Shown here: in pieces, positions 18,001 through 22,130 of the stretch
Layout: every line of letters begins with the position of its first letter
How positions within the stretch are numbered: the stretch's first letter is position 1
IMG/VR virus record: IMGVR_UViG_3300037891_000536
Coordinates: 1 to 24,129 of that record
Source of the DNA: a virus
Reading direction: 5' to 3' (one strand)
DNA length: 24,129 nt
Notes under the pieces: model-generated
Database searches by the model: none
The model's input: the letters and a program-made list of their open reading frames with translations, nothing else
Told to the model about the DNA's origin: nothing
Program-made: the position numbers and the translations under genes

Positions 18001-18635
18001 CCTTTGAAGCTCCAAAAGCTAAGGTTCATGTTACTAAGCGAGGCACCTCAAAAGCAGCTAAAGACGTACTCCAATACCTGAACGATTTGGATGGATCTAA
18101 GTTTGATGACAATGAGTACTTGCCATACAACTACCTAACGCCAGACAGAGTGGATTATGTTTTTGCGTGGACGCTAGGCGGGGTAGGTAGGTTTGTCGGT
18201 GATGTATCGGATGTAACGTACAAGGCAGCGACAGATCCAGACGCAATAGAGCTCGTTGACTTCCCTATCGTTGGGCAGTTTTACAAAGAGCCAAGCGCGT
18301 ACACCGACCAGATGAACTACTACGAGAATAGGAAGGATTTGCAAAGCAAGATTGCTGAGCTAGAAGAAGCTACCACGCCAGAAAAAAGAGAAAACTTTAA
18401 GCGAAGAAACCTAGAGCCTTTTGTAACCAGAACTATGCAAGAAGTGTACAAGGCGAGTGACAAGGAACTAAGAGCTATAAGAAAGGTGCAGAACTTCCAA
18501 GAAGCACACTTGACCGACGACGCGAAGTTAAGAGTAGAGATTGAGAGGTTGGATAAGTTGAAGCAAAAGATTTACGACAGATTCAACAAGTTTTATGAAA
18601 ATGCTGTAAAGAAATCGAAAGAGCAGGCTAAGTGA
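9024..18635 (+). CDS. giant polyvalent internal virion protein (3203 residues) with zincin-like and LPD38-like modules
   Basis: The ATG follows AAGGG at good spacing. Modules seen in order: a hydrophobic-segment N-terminal region (about 172-207 and 431-450); an acidic/Thr-rich linker to about 725; three copies of a WY...LG-NK repeat (727-790, 1059-1105, 1147-1203); a zincin-like module with HEHWH at 1410-1414 and a possible third ligand Glu1507 in KEVFAQA; the motif VTPSLD at 1624; a conserved unnamed module with DRWFMRTYGR and QAIIWYPEKELY (about 1630-2030); VTPSLD again at 2086; and a C-terminal part resembling 'large polyvalent protein-associated domain 38', with NPAWGLVNPIRD and LTVNFNRKG (2783-2791), a membrane-like segment at 2825-2846 and an acidic tract after it. 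Polyvalent proteins are thought to be packaged and injected with phage DNA. It sits where T7 has gp16 (1318 residues), so a role in ejection is likely. No transglycosylase or RNA polymerase motif was found. Confidence 0.8.
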   Translation: MPLNSYTGRQDPSARYEPKAPKEKRFQSYRDFDLSTLEDLSLETEGEDFTVPNQPDPVTPTMPAVQAASVPPPSENAQFQQTEMERINNLGDALLEEEDSQFTMGAIAGTQQMLGLYGAAKATLGSLVDDQEMVNSGLGYYQEKMREAEKFSPNVGTLEEIDLTLDGGMERLGDYLGYTIGNVLPSIAISLGTGGVTGIVAGTAAKYLGKEGAKEALEALAKKQIKDETTLGSEGLSNALKKLRLKDRDFDTAENDRLQELIREDMEGAIAKEAANRAKQDYISKQAYKYGLVGSGSQSVTLNTGENFGEIYERTGVQAPGTAIAAGITAGALDTFAVPLRVAKQLTPDMLEPLKDFLSAEALQKSGAIERVLKEVGKTSGIEGMTEATQVMITEMAVTFANNNFTDQQKIEYLEALSNEETRSKVMNAAAAGLIGGFAVSGVTAPIGEGVSALRGREPEPSIRDALIQDTENRLQAMRDSVREVVDAEFTESSNQALPAPEASDTQELVGNQEVATTQQPSVDSNIVDNLETIDLSAGITSEELAEAMMETPENQQQLITAMLADGLITADSTGGTTTYSVSNKGSMILYPPEEVDEGLVDLPPVPSPVASTTTVETDGSTTTTTQTLDEIREDAVAVSEETPQTGVAETTPTRTRAEPTMSSRIEGRGTISTNEPVVSPLIGPVDNKPLNDRGPFVSPLTDENRVIAKPTVKNTLNGIGIPVTEVSFPDSGTTYQMKEYAADAGGGWYLASEGLPELGVGSNGRLNVDLGDNKGSAVQTLAGIERQRASTAVQTPVAEEALVEGVAEPVADAAPIVEDPIQRNAETLTAMAEYAGWEIIGGKGIVGPEGESLGRSPWVARSEWFQQAQKDGNLGGNTNGEATRRVVAKAIAGKKLGVVEQRHIDSMLGYLADLELIEQSQQSSVIADLSQEGAGVTVTELEYDDALAGITLGDTNRLELPVWGEMTDSEKDAELNNIFGEPDGRETNATQREAEARTAISDRRQNATNERELAAVREGDVTEDTGRESGQTESRVSQPDANPKQKRNLDNPDTETDLTFPDGDVRTIRKDGEFWYDAETDLELGDNKREAVQAIKDIRQEEFAASGGSVQEAPATQELRVKDPSLDANKSTKKDKDFQQNGEHIVSFSDGDERRMFYDAQSRSWYDREALGTAAKGMDGYLGGNKKDALERFKVIRQREFDEQQATDPSDQMIIEVAGIDAFPGIPIGANRASGSITGSGMIEGEPNPTIAQRITAMNLMKDQQVQMGQTGDSFTQKAFGSMSMLYRNLASSGKYGSDRNPFVVVESDDGRQVPLMPLLDEYSGDLTDSLDSSSEVAQFVHVLLDLVEKGMPVDFVTNTNGIFVNDYNRSVAGSFYPSRFSISVRQSLLESATTDLPARARLMHVVAHEHWHLADELNGYSARLPELRIDIDSSGGFVDPDDAVVSLDFADPVGRLYEEWARGTELGKEFHYPFAIIGNTLTDINEKYPDQPSQMSESLRTFEKEVFAQAGAVFITKPDLLKNVSPEIYNLFRLIQAEPLKTAGQLINDENKRTPKENREPSGSSVPSEFRSRTSNRVVQIPLNRGSGPDSSRGGSGGRASPTMERSTSDQNRDASGRSLQVTPSLDVRFEDLPEASQRLTASPVLYGDQAPSQVEGKPTVVKVAREFDNIASAAYPRRDLSEQTDENSEIISDLIAHEATEALNKEGNAGQWYQEKVANAMSLAAERFPELNNDPNAKFAFTAIMAITSNGADVPGNSVNTFTIYDQYRESKIFPDFGAGKESQAMKAAFMQLNDLISASRIDSVREFMDQDVTVKELKNDYGLKVSGELMGTKLKGSAILGPKIGGGFYQNLNGNFDPLTMDRWFMRTYGRLTGSLMSEATRKLPAQIAKFREVALSDSYKKKLKDDGISRVQLRNDDDYLVDYATRVQLAYSNGGFKIKSTINKASNTLKNSQGEKQAPQNGNEREYIRSVMQKALDKVNLNFPEDPINMGALQAIIWYPEKELYKLHGVGNAKSEPTDYETEFRKIIESGQGGQRLPRSSRSALESGAGRVQRTTGEINADSEQVERPEVREQNQSEVNVTPSLDMANTPAFREAPDSLATRNRLVDDLENAAIPQGEDVADITDQDLDAMSPDSKRLLKALRDDDWLGFDNIDDLLTTIFDEGLDGYETSIATRIALGRYVNQNYGGITTSLDMLAKGDLDNIPNDHKFNGEDATDIVKDLQYRLETLLPFYKGIMDQYVDMKQLERKIAANRGLERLPASESFYDSENLMHGKSAYELDLVTKNYLIPIQKVLASKNLDVEAFGKYLLAKHAPERNVVIAQKALEKREKLVAAAENAENQRMIQYFEETPIPFQDYETEQGGSGISSKEAVDILALAEFDGLSGTMEEAAQLVYDMLKEHRDRMVENQLLDFETVEDWEGQYQFYVPLKGFAAEEGIDAEYRMSDKTRGFSIVGSESLKAKGRTTLPANPLVIAILDVAAKIKGGEKNQVANVLLDMLQNSGFETDPEITEKDPRAPWTIYNNKYRPKENRTDGATMIPLDQMSKEKTVSGEPRFVVVKRGGQTFFIEFKDPELNKTIQRLGESPFNQYNLIVSRGAKYLSTFQNFRRNMLINYNPAWGLVNPIRDVVTAIPYAMSESQAKGSRTEGKGIVRKMVQNYPNALRAYWRHLRETEGRGKALTARGKARQAEYDQYVKEYFEDGAPTGMILTRTYDEEVAAIERQVKGGDVRGAFVAMGKFVEDFNQTMENAVRVSAYVEARKAGSPRENSATLAKDLTVNFNRKGESNAAINLAYLFFNAAQQGTLNFIQAVGRHGMKVPAFAAGMVAFGYATTVYNILMSPMDDDDGEFEEDDKFLDTQPSLIESFMDGDASQTKYADYSDYQLKRSISIMREDGSMVSLPMAYGWMFLPNLGRLMAEWQFEIKSEQEVVGQIGQTLIDNFSPVDTAAGEGVESLRGFAPDIGELWLDLVANKNYFGSPIQKEQTPFEAPKAKVHVTKRGTSKAAKDVLQYLNDLDGSKFDDNEYLPYNYLTPDRVDYVFAWTLGGVGRFVGDVSDVTYKAATDPDAIELVDFPIVGQFYKEPSAYTDQMNYYENRKDLQSKIAELEEATTPEKRENFKRRNLEPFVTRTMQEVYKASDKELRAIRKVQNFQEAHLTDDAKLRVEIERLDKLKQKIYDRFNKFYENAVKKSKEQAK
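11202..12632 (+). repeat. three divergent protein repeats inside the giant gene
   Basis: The protein-level repeat lies at 11202-11393, 12198-12338 and 12462-12632. Each unit starts with a V/L-x-F-x-D-G/S pair, has an aromatic WY (GGGWYLAS, EFWYDAET, RSWYDREA), then LG-DNK or LG-GNK, and ends in a helix of the form A-x-x-x-[IF]-x-x-I-R-Q-x-E-F or similar. The first copy is separated from the other two by about 270 residues including an overprinted linker. DNA identity is low, so this is an old duplication kept at protein level. The repeats probably form a small beta-plus-helix domain that binds something repeated or anchors the protein; no function is known to me. Confidence 0.7.
11974..12174 (+). 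CDS. nested ORF 1 (66 codons, +1 frame) inside the giant gene
   Basis: An ATG at 11974 follows TTTGGGGAACCTG, a plausible ribosome binding site, and opens a 66-residue frame read in +1 relative to the giant gene. The peptide is charged and helical and contains KQKRGLQFLIDGKMPPMNE and YAKAMLRKILDERADKQ. In the giant frame the same DNA encodes a low-complexity Arg/Glu/Thr/Asn/Gln linker (about residues 984-1050), and the natural-looking giant-frame sequence stops at its left edge and resumes at its right edge. It could be an overlapping gene or the ancestral frame of a small gene over which the giant gene was extended. Expression is not shown. Confidence 0.42.
   Translation: MEEKPMQLSEKQKRGLQFLIDGKMPPMNENSQRYAKAMLRKILDERADKQKAESLSQTQTRNKKEI
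13675..13896 (+). CDS. nested ORF 2 (73 codons, +1 frame) inside the giant gene
   Basis: The ATG at 13675 comes directly after tandem in-frame stops (TAATAAACG) and has only a distant AGGAC. The 73-residue peptide reads like a real protein (AQYRQNFGHGPAIESYKFLS, then VDQIALEAVQADEPHLPWRD), whereas the giant frame here is a Ser/Arg/Gly-rich linker (about residues 1551-1624). The stop lies at the exact point where the giant frame starts the motif VTPSLD and a new module. It uses the same +1 frame as nested ORFs 1 and 3. A retained small gene or a true overlapping gene are both possible. Confidence 0.42.
   Translation: MKINVPLKRTESPAVAQYRQNFGHGPAIESYKFLSTEEVDQIALEAVQADEPHLPWRDRPQIKTGTHLDALYK
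15097..15276 (+). CDS. nested ORF 3 (59 codons, +1 frame) inside the giant gene
   Basis: The ATG at 15097 has GGAG ten bases upstream. The 59-residue peptide is helical and charged, with KVDRDYLDQADLHSSLEQEE and NEQLAKLTPTQSKLNAQRF, and ends with TAA directly before the second VTPSLD of the giant frame. The giant frame over the same DNA is a Gly/Arg/Ser/Gln/Glu-rich linker (about residues 2025-2085). It is short enough to be missed by usual length cut-offs. Same frame, same linker context and same boundary motif as nested ORF 2. Confidence 0.42.
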   Translation: MKQNSEKSLRVDKVDRDYLDQADLHSSLEQEEFNEQLAKLTPTQSKLNAQRFANKIKAK

Positions 18636-18961
18636 AAGCTAAAAAACTCCAACCAGGTTCTAAGTATGAAGCCTTAGATCTAGACAATGATGGCGAGATT
18701 TCTGACCATGAAATACAGCTATCAAAGGAGCTCCAGCAACTCGAAATATCCAACGAGAGGGCGGATGCACAGAGGGCTATGAGTTGGTTCGCCCTCTGGG
18801 GAATGCTCCTGTATCCCTCTCTGGTGGTCTTTAGTAGCTGGGTTGGGCTTGGGCAAGCCGCCGACATACTGGGTGATATGGCTAGCGTCTACTTCGTATC
18901 AGTAGCAGGCATATTGGCTGCATTCTTTGCCGCTCAAAGCTTTCAAAACAGGGGCTCGTAA
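18632..18961 (+). CDS. EF-hand protein with two membrane helices
   Basis: A 109-residue protein with a GTG start overlapping the stop of the giant gene (GTGA). Residues 16-27 form a complete canonical EF-hand loop, DLDNDGEISDHE, with Asp at positions 1, 3 and 5, Gly at 6, Ile at 8 and Glu at 12, so Ca2+ binding is likely. Two membrane helices follow at about 50-70 and 84-103, separated by GLGQAADILGDM. I recall similar short EF-hand membrane proteins in other marine phages but know no established function. Being last in the structural operon, it could act in entry, lysis or membrane signalling; none of these is shown by the sequence. Confidence 0.7.
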   Translation: MKAKKLQPGSKYEALDLDNDGEISDHEIQLSKELQQLEISNERADAQRAMSWFALWGMLLYPSLVVFSSWVGLGQAADILGDMASVYFVSVAGILAAFFAAQSFQNRGS

Positions 18962-18981
18962 GCACATCTATTTGTTGTTCA

Positions 18982-19025
18982 CAAATGGGGAAAGTCCGCA
19001 AAAAAATACGGACTTGTTCCATTTG
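18982..19025 (+). terminator. long hairpin after the structural operon, probable terminator
   Basis: Two 17-base arms (18982-18998 and 19009-19025) pair with one mismatch and two G-U pairs around an A-rich ten-base loop. The inner core is AAGTCCG/CGGACTT. The DNA after it, GCATTTTGTTT, is only moderately T-rich. It lies 20 bases after the last gene of the operon, as expected for a terminator, and would isolate the small cassette downstream. Confidence 0.6.
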
Positions 19026-19028
19026 CAT

Positions 19029-19079
19029 TTTGTTTCTAAAGATTTACATATTGGCTGTTTGTTTCCAAAAATGTACATA
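19029..19079 (+). repeat. two 22-base direct repeats upstream of the DUF1289-like gene
   Basis: TTTGTTTCTAAAGATTTACATA (19029-19050) and TTTGTTTCCAAAAATGTACATA (19058-19079) agree at 19 of 22 positions and start 29 bases apart. The second ends just before AAGGAG (19082-19087) and the ATG at 19094. The spacing and position suggest a tandem operator or promoter repeat for the small cassette. No clear sigma70 -35/-10 pair could be fixed. Confidence 0.55.
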
Positions 19080-19093
19080 ATAAGGAGTAAACG

Positions 19094-19345
19094 ATGAACC
19101 TTAACGGAGAAGTAGAGCGCCTTCATGACGATCCTTGCAGTGGTTGGTGTACCACCCGACAGTGGGGTGATGCTCGGTGCAAGGGTTGCGGTAGGTACGA
19201 GAATGAAATTTCTCAGTGGAGTTCTTTAAGCGTGGTATACCGAAAGCTTCGTGTGCTAGAAAACAGCGAAGAGGGGTATCCCATTCGGCATATGAACAGG
19301 AAAGGTTGGAGACCAGTGCCGATCAATTTGATCGAACTGCCGTGA
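19094..19345 (+). CDS. DUF1289-like small Cys4 protein
   Basis: An 83-residue protein with a strong AAGGAG ribosome binding site. Residues 13-42 match the DUF1289 pattern: DPC-x3-C, then C-x2-C-GR, E-I-x-x-W, with Cys15, Cys19, Cys29 and Cys32. These four cysteines probably bind a metal or iron-sulfur cluster. DUF1289 proteins are small and of unknown role in proteobacteria. It is separated from the structural operon by a hairpin and preceded by direct repeats, so it is likely regulated on its own. Its stop overlaps the start of the next ORF (GTGA). Confidence 0.65.
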   Translation: MNLNGEVERLHDDPCSGWCTTRQWGDARCKGCGRYENEISQWSSLSVVYRKLRVLENSEEGYPIRHMNRKGWRPVPINLIELP

Positions 19346-19551
19346 TCATGATGTTTCTTCTTGTTGTCGTAGTGGATAACGCGCAAATCGAAGAAGAGTT
19401 CATGTTTCGAGACATTACCAGATGTAACACTTTTGCCCACTTAATCGAGAGCGGTAAGTCGCCCATGACAGAACGGCACCGACGGCAAGCAAATATCACC
19501 GCATACTGCATACCGAAGTACGGTCGTAAAGGAACCAAGACTTGGGACTAG
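19342..19551 (+). CDS. small protein with hydrophobic N-terminus, unknown function
   Basis: The chosen start is GTG at 19342, overlapping the preceding stop (GTGA); ATG at 19348 or 19351 are alternatives. A longer frame from 19216 lies inside the DUF1289-like gene and is not favoured. The 69-residue product starts with MMFLLVVVVDNAQIEEEFMF, more like a buried beta strand than a signal peptide, then has Cys residues in ITRCNTFA and TAYCIPKYGRKGTKTW. Small proteins of this style are common in marine phages. The stop codon overlaps the 3' end of the convergent tRNA gene. No function is known. Confidence 0.55.
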   Translation: MIMMFLLVVVVDNAQIEEEFMFRDITRCNTFAHLIESGKSPMTERHRRQANITAYCIPKYGRKGTKTWD

Positions 19552-19620
19552 AGGGAGGTCGGAGTCGAACCGACATGAACGGAGTTGCAGTCCGCTGCAT
19601 AACCAGTCTGCCACACCCTC
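19550..19620 (-). tRNA. tRNA-Cys (GCA)
   Basis: On the - strand a full cloverleaf can be drawn: acceptor GAGGGTG paired to CTCCCTC with one T-T mismatch, D arm GCAG..TGC with GGTTA, anticodon stem CGGA/TCCG with loop CTGCAAC (anticodon GCA, at 19586-19588), and T arm GTCGG-TTCGACT-CCGAC. The discriminator base is T, as expected for tRNA-Cys. CCA is not encoded. Because both flanks are phage genes it is a phage-borne tRNA or part of the attachment region, not an adjacent host gene. Confidence 0.9.
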
Positions 19621-19630
19621 CAAAATAGAT

Positions 19631-19681
19631 CCCGTCTTCCGATCGCGCAGACGGGCATGCGCCGCTTAGGGGACCACCCTA
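19631..19681 (-). terminator. two hairpins at the end of the leftward operon
   Basis: Read leftwards from the last - strand gene there is TAGGG/CCCTA (19667-19681) and then CCCGTCT/AGACGGG (19631-19655, perfect 7-pair stem, 11-base loop) followed by ATCTATTTT. The second is a plausible weak terminator, lying just before the tRNA. It could instead be a processing signal for the tRNA or part of the attachment region. Confidence 0.42.
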
Positions 19682-19712
19682 GATCGTTTATAAATCGCCT
19701 TCCTTGTGTGGG

Positions 19713-20108
19713 TTAATGTGTAGTCTCAACTTTAGGACCACGTTTGTATGCAGGAAATCCGTCCATTGTCAGGACTGGGTTACCGTCTTCATCCACACGA
19801 AACCGCTCAGGGCTAAGATTGAACTCATGCCATCTACTGTCGTTCGTGCCAGAAAAATCTGCGCCTACAATCGTAGGGGGTGACTTCGGTGTAGACATTT
19901 GCTCATCGGATAGACCACCATTACTGATAGAATCCTTCCTAGCTGCGATGAAAGCGTCTGCTAGTTCATAAGCGTATTGCGCTAATTGGTAGGGGATAAA
20001 CTGCATATCCATCTCTACTATTTTTGCGTATTCATGCTCGTAAATACTCTTCGCGACAGAGTCGCGTAACTTGGCATTGCTGCCGTTATCAAAACTCAAA
20101 ATTGACAT
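19713..20108 (-). CDS. hypothetical phage protein, last gene of leftward cluster
   Basis: A 131-residue soluble protein with AGGGAT upstream of the ATG. The first 60 residues are helical, with YEHEYAKIVEMDMQFIPYQL and AYELADAFIAARKD; the second half is Pro/Ser/Asp-rich and ends in FRVDEDGNPVLTMDGFPAYK. I recognise no family. It is separated from the integrase by 167 bases with nested inverted repeats, and TATAGT preceded by TG (20171-20176 on this strand) could be an extended -10 element, so it may have its own promoter. A role in lysogeny is possible only by position. Confidence 0.6.
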   Translation of the reverse strand: MSILSFDNGSNAKLRDSVAKSIYEHEYAKIVEMDMQFIPYQLAQYAYELADAFIAARKDSISNGGLSDEQMSTPKSPPTIVGADFSGTNDSRWHEFNLSPERFRVDEDGNPVLTMDGFPAYKRGPKVETTH

Positions 20109-20186
20109 CTATGTTATCCCTGAAAAACATGTTAAGTTGAAGAAAAACGAACCCTCGTAAGTCATTGATTACTATACATTTTTTTT

Positions 20187-20254
20187 GGAAGTCGCTCTTT
20201 AACATAATATATGTTCGATTGACTTCCTTCATAATATGCGGCATTTCCGCATAT
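20187..20254. promoter_or_regulatory. nested inverted repeats beside the integrase gene (operator or attP candidate)
   Basis: In the 167-base gap after the integrase stop there is AACATA-ATA-TATGTT (20201-20215, perfect), enclosed by GGAAGTC (20187-20193) and its inverse GACTTCC (20221-20227), then a separate perfect 8-pair hairpin ATATGCGG/CCGCATAT (20234-20254). Such stacked symmetry next to an integrase suggests a recombinase core/arm site, an excisionase or repressor operator, or a strong RNA hairpin. No T-run follows, so it is not an evident terminator. Confidence 0.5.
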
Positions 20255-20275
20255 ATTAAGTGCAAACAGGCCGGT

Positions 20276-21175
20276 TTAGTTGTACCTAACCATCCCCTCA
20301 AAACCCTGCACTGCCTTGCGTTTTTGCTCATCTTTTATGTGAACATAACGCTGCAACATTGCAGTATTCGACCAGCCCCCGAGTTGCTGGATTACCATCT
20401 CCGGAACCTCGTTTCGCATATGCCAACTAGCAAAAGTATGCCGTAGCGTATGGAAGCAAGTTCCTTCTGGAAGACCGGCTCTTACTACCGCCTTTCGCCA
20501 AACACCATCGCAAACGTTAACGCTGGGTTTGTTGGTCAGATCCTTTGCAAAAACAAATTCAGACCTGCGAATACCACGACCTTCCCTAGTCTCTGCACGA
20601 GACAGACGTCTGAGAATTACATCTCTTGCGTCAGAATTAAGTACCGTCCGGAACTTTTTACCGTTCTTCGTTTTGATACTTTCGATACTGACTTCCCAGT
20701 AGTCTTTCTCAAGCTGATCCCATCGAAGGTGTGAACAGTTGGTTTTGCGTAGTCCGGTATTCAGACCAAACATAACCAGGTCACTTCTCCAAGGGTCCAA
20801 CTCTCTGATCAGCGCCTCGACCTGTTCAGGTTCGAGAAACCCATCACGCTCTTCTCCTTTAGGAACTTTTATCACCGGAACAGAATCAAGTTTCCCTGCT
20901 TCGTTCGCCCATCTTAGTAATGCTTTTAAGTACCCTAAGTGGTTGGCGATAGTCGACACCGCATAATTACCACCTCTCTTCGTTTTCGTGGTTGCTAACC
21001 AAGAATGAAGGTCGTCGATAAGCATTCGGTCGATTTCACTTAACGGAACATCGCCGATAAATGATTTCAATCGCTTCAGAACGCTGCGCTTATTGGCGTC
21101 ACACGCTCTACCTTTGTCGCTAAGTTTCCTTTCATACCGCTCTGCGGCTTTATAAAAAGTCATCTCATTCATCAA
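20276..21175 (-). CDS. int: tyrosine recombinase / phage integrase
   Basis: A 299-residue integrase. An N-terminal SAM-like DNA-binding region (about 1-100, with YERKLSDKGR and HLGYLKALLRWANEAGK) precedes the catalytic domain. Catalytic residues visible: Arg143 in NTGLRKTNCSHLRW, Lys170 in the beta hairpin IKTKNGKKF, His242 and Arg245 in HTLRH, Trp268 in LGGW in place of the third His, and the nucleophile Tyr277 in QRYVHI. It would integrate and excise the phage at an att site. The start ATG overlaps the stop of the upstream gene (ATGA), so it is co-transcribed with the recombination genes. This gene is the main evidence for a temperate lifestyle. Confidence 0.93.
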   Translation of the reverse strand: MMNEMTFYKAAERYERKLSDKGRACDANKRSVLKRLKSFIGDVPLSEIDRMLIDDLHSWLATTKTKRGGNYAVSTIANHLGYLKALLRWANEAGKLDSVPVIKVPKGEERDGFLEPEQVEALIRELDPWRSDLVMFGLNTGLRKTNCSHLRWDQLEKDYWEVSIESIKTKNGKKFRTVLNSDARDVILRRLSRAETREGRGIRRSEFVFAKDLTNKPSVNVCDGVWRKAVVRAGLPEGTCFHTLRHTFASWHMRNEVPEMVIQQLGGWSNTAMLQRYVHIKDEQKRKAVQGFEGMVRYN

Positions 21176-21483
21176 TCAATCTCCTGAATTGAAAAATGAC
21201 TGAGGCTTCGTACTTCTTCGTCAGTGACTATACCCCAGAGAGGTCTGATATTGCTAATTGCTAAATCGCTCACTCGGCTACGAAGCTCCTGCTCAGTCAT
21301 CTCCCTGTCCTCCACGATCCAAATTTGATTGCCTGCGGAATCCTTGGCGAAATTAGTTGATCGAACGCTTTTACGCTTTCTATGAACTGGTCGCCAAAAC
21401 TTTCTCGCAAAAACAACCCAGAGCGGTTCTGTCGAGGGGTCTTTCCCAAACCCTTGGGGGCTCTTCTTAACTTCTTTGGTCAT
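21172..21483 (-). CDS. hypothetical protein upstream of integrase
   Basis: A 103-residue protein with a basic N-terminal half (FARKFWRPVHRKRKSVRSTN) and an acidic helical second half (EMTEQELRSRVSDLAIS). Its stop overlaps the integrase start and its start directly follows the stop of the gene before it. The basic, small, integrase-adjacent character would fit a recombination directionality factor, but no helix-turn-helix or excisionase family motif is recognised, so this is only a positional guess. Confidence 0.55.
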   Translation of the reverse strand: MTKEVKKSPQGFGKDPSTEPLWVVFARKFWRPVHRKRKSVRSTNFAKDSAGNQIWIVEDREMTEQELRSRVSDLAISNIRPLWGIVTDEEVRSLSHFSIQEID

Positions 21484-21723
21484 CTACTGAACTGTTGGCT
21501 CAGTCTCAGCGTCTTCCACCATCGGTCCTGGAAGAAGCTTACGCATATCGCTTTCCATATCCTTCACTCCGCGAGTGATCGCTTCGATGGTTGCGCTCAT
21601 TTGTGCAAGAGCGTCATTTGCTCTTTGCATTTTCACAATTAGGTCTATTCCAAGCTGTGGAATATCTGAGACTAGGTACTTAGCACCATCTAACGATAGG
21701 TACTGTTGTTGTTGGTCATCCAT
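21484..21723 (-). CDS. small helical hypothetical protein
   Basis: A 79-residue protein with a good GAAGGG ribosome binding site inside the end of the upstream gene, which it overlaps by 34 bases. It starts MDDQQQQYLSLDGAKYLV and then forms one long heptad-rich helix (IVKMQRANDALAQMSATIEA, then ITRGVKDMESDMRKLL) ending in an acidic tail, suggesting a coiled-coil oligomer. No family is recognised. Confidence 0.55.
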   Translation of the reverse strand: MDDQQQQYLSLDGAKYLVSDIPQLGIDLIVKMQRANDALAQMSATIEAITRGVKDMESDMRKLLPGPMVEDAETEPTVQ

Positions 21724-22130
21724 TTTTTTCCCTTCTTTTTAATGCCCCTTCTAGAGCGATGTGCGATAACTGACTTAGGCATATCGAAACTCCACAGAGC
21801 GTCGAGCGCATGCAGGTGCGCGTCGATCAGGGTGATCTCCCCGCAACTAGCACAAATTACTTCGTCAGTTTTTTCAATGCTTTTAGATATCGATAACAAT
21901 CGAATGTCTGTGGCGATTCCCTTCAAATGAATTACATGATTAACGCGCATATCCTCTTCTGTGATTTGCTTCTCTCCGCTGGAGTACACGCTTACGATCG
22001 CGTAAGCAGGAACCCCTCTGGCAATTCGTCCGACATAAAACTTATAGTCGTATGTCCTTTCCAAGTTATCTTTGTCGAGATTCTTACCAAGGTAGATAGA
22101 TTGGTGACTGTGCGTAATCAGCTTCAGCAT
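21690..22130 (-). CDS. hypothetical protein with CxxC and basic tail
   Basis: A 146-residue protein starting directly after the SSB-like stop (TAAATG). The N-terminus MLKLITHSHQSIYLGKNL recalls the first beta strand of CsrA-type RNA-binding proteins (ML-x-L...SI-x-x-G), but the rest does not continue the CsrA pattern. A CASC motif lies near residue 93, and the C-terminus is strongly basic (RSRRGIKKKGKKW), so nucleic acid binding is possible. The last 34 bases overlap the next gene. Function unknown. Confidence 0.55.
   Translation of the reverse strand: MLKLITHSHQSIYLGKNLDKDNLERTYDYKFYVGRIARGVPAYAIVSVYSSGEKQITEEDMRVNHVIHLKGIATDIRLLSISKSIEKTDEVICASCGEITLIDAHLHALDALWSFDMPKSVIAHRSRRGIKKKGKKWMTNNNSTYR

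Noticed and set aside
9024-18635. N4-type virion RNA polymerase, suggested by the giant size and virion context
   Set aside because: No polymerase motifs were seen, while polyvalent-protein modules (HExxH, LPD38-like) account for the recognisable parts.
19216-19341. Upstream extension of the small gene at 19342
   Set aside because: It lies wholly inside the DUF1289-like gene in another frame, and the GTGA junction at 19342 matches the style of this genome.
20089-20331. - strand ORF of 80 codons across the gap beside the integrase
   Set aside because: It overlaps the integrase end and the next gene start out of frame and runs through palindromic DNA; no ribosome binding site or natural composition.
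19550-21175. Prophage boundary with host tRNA next to an integrase
   Set aside because: Phage genes continue on both sides of the tRNA and integrase, so no host junction is present in the window.
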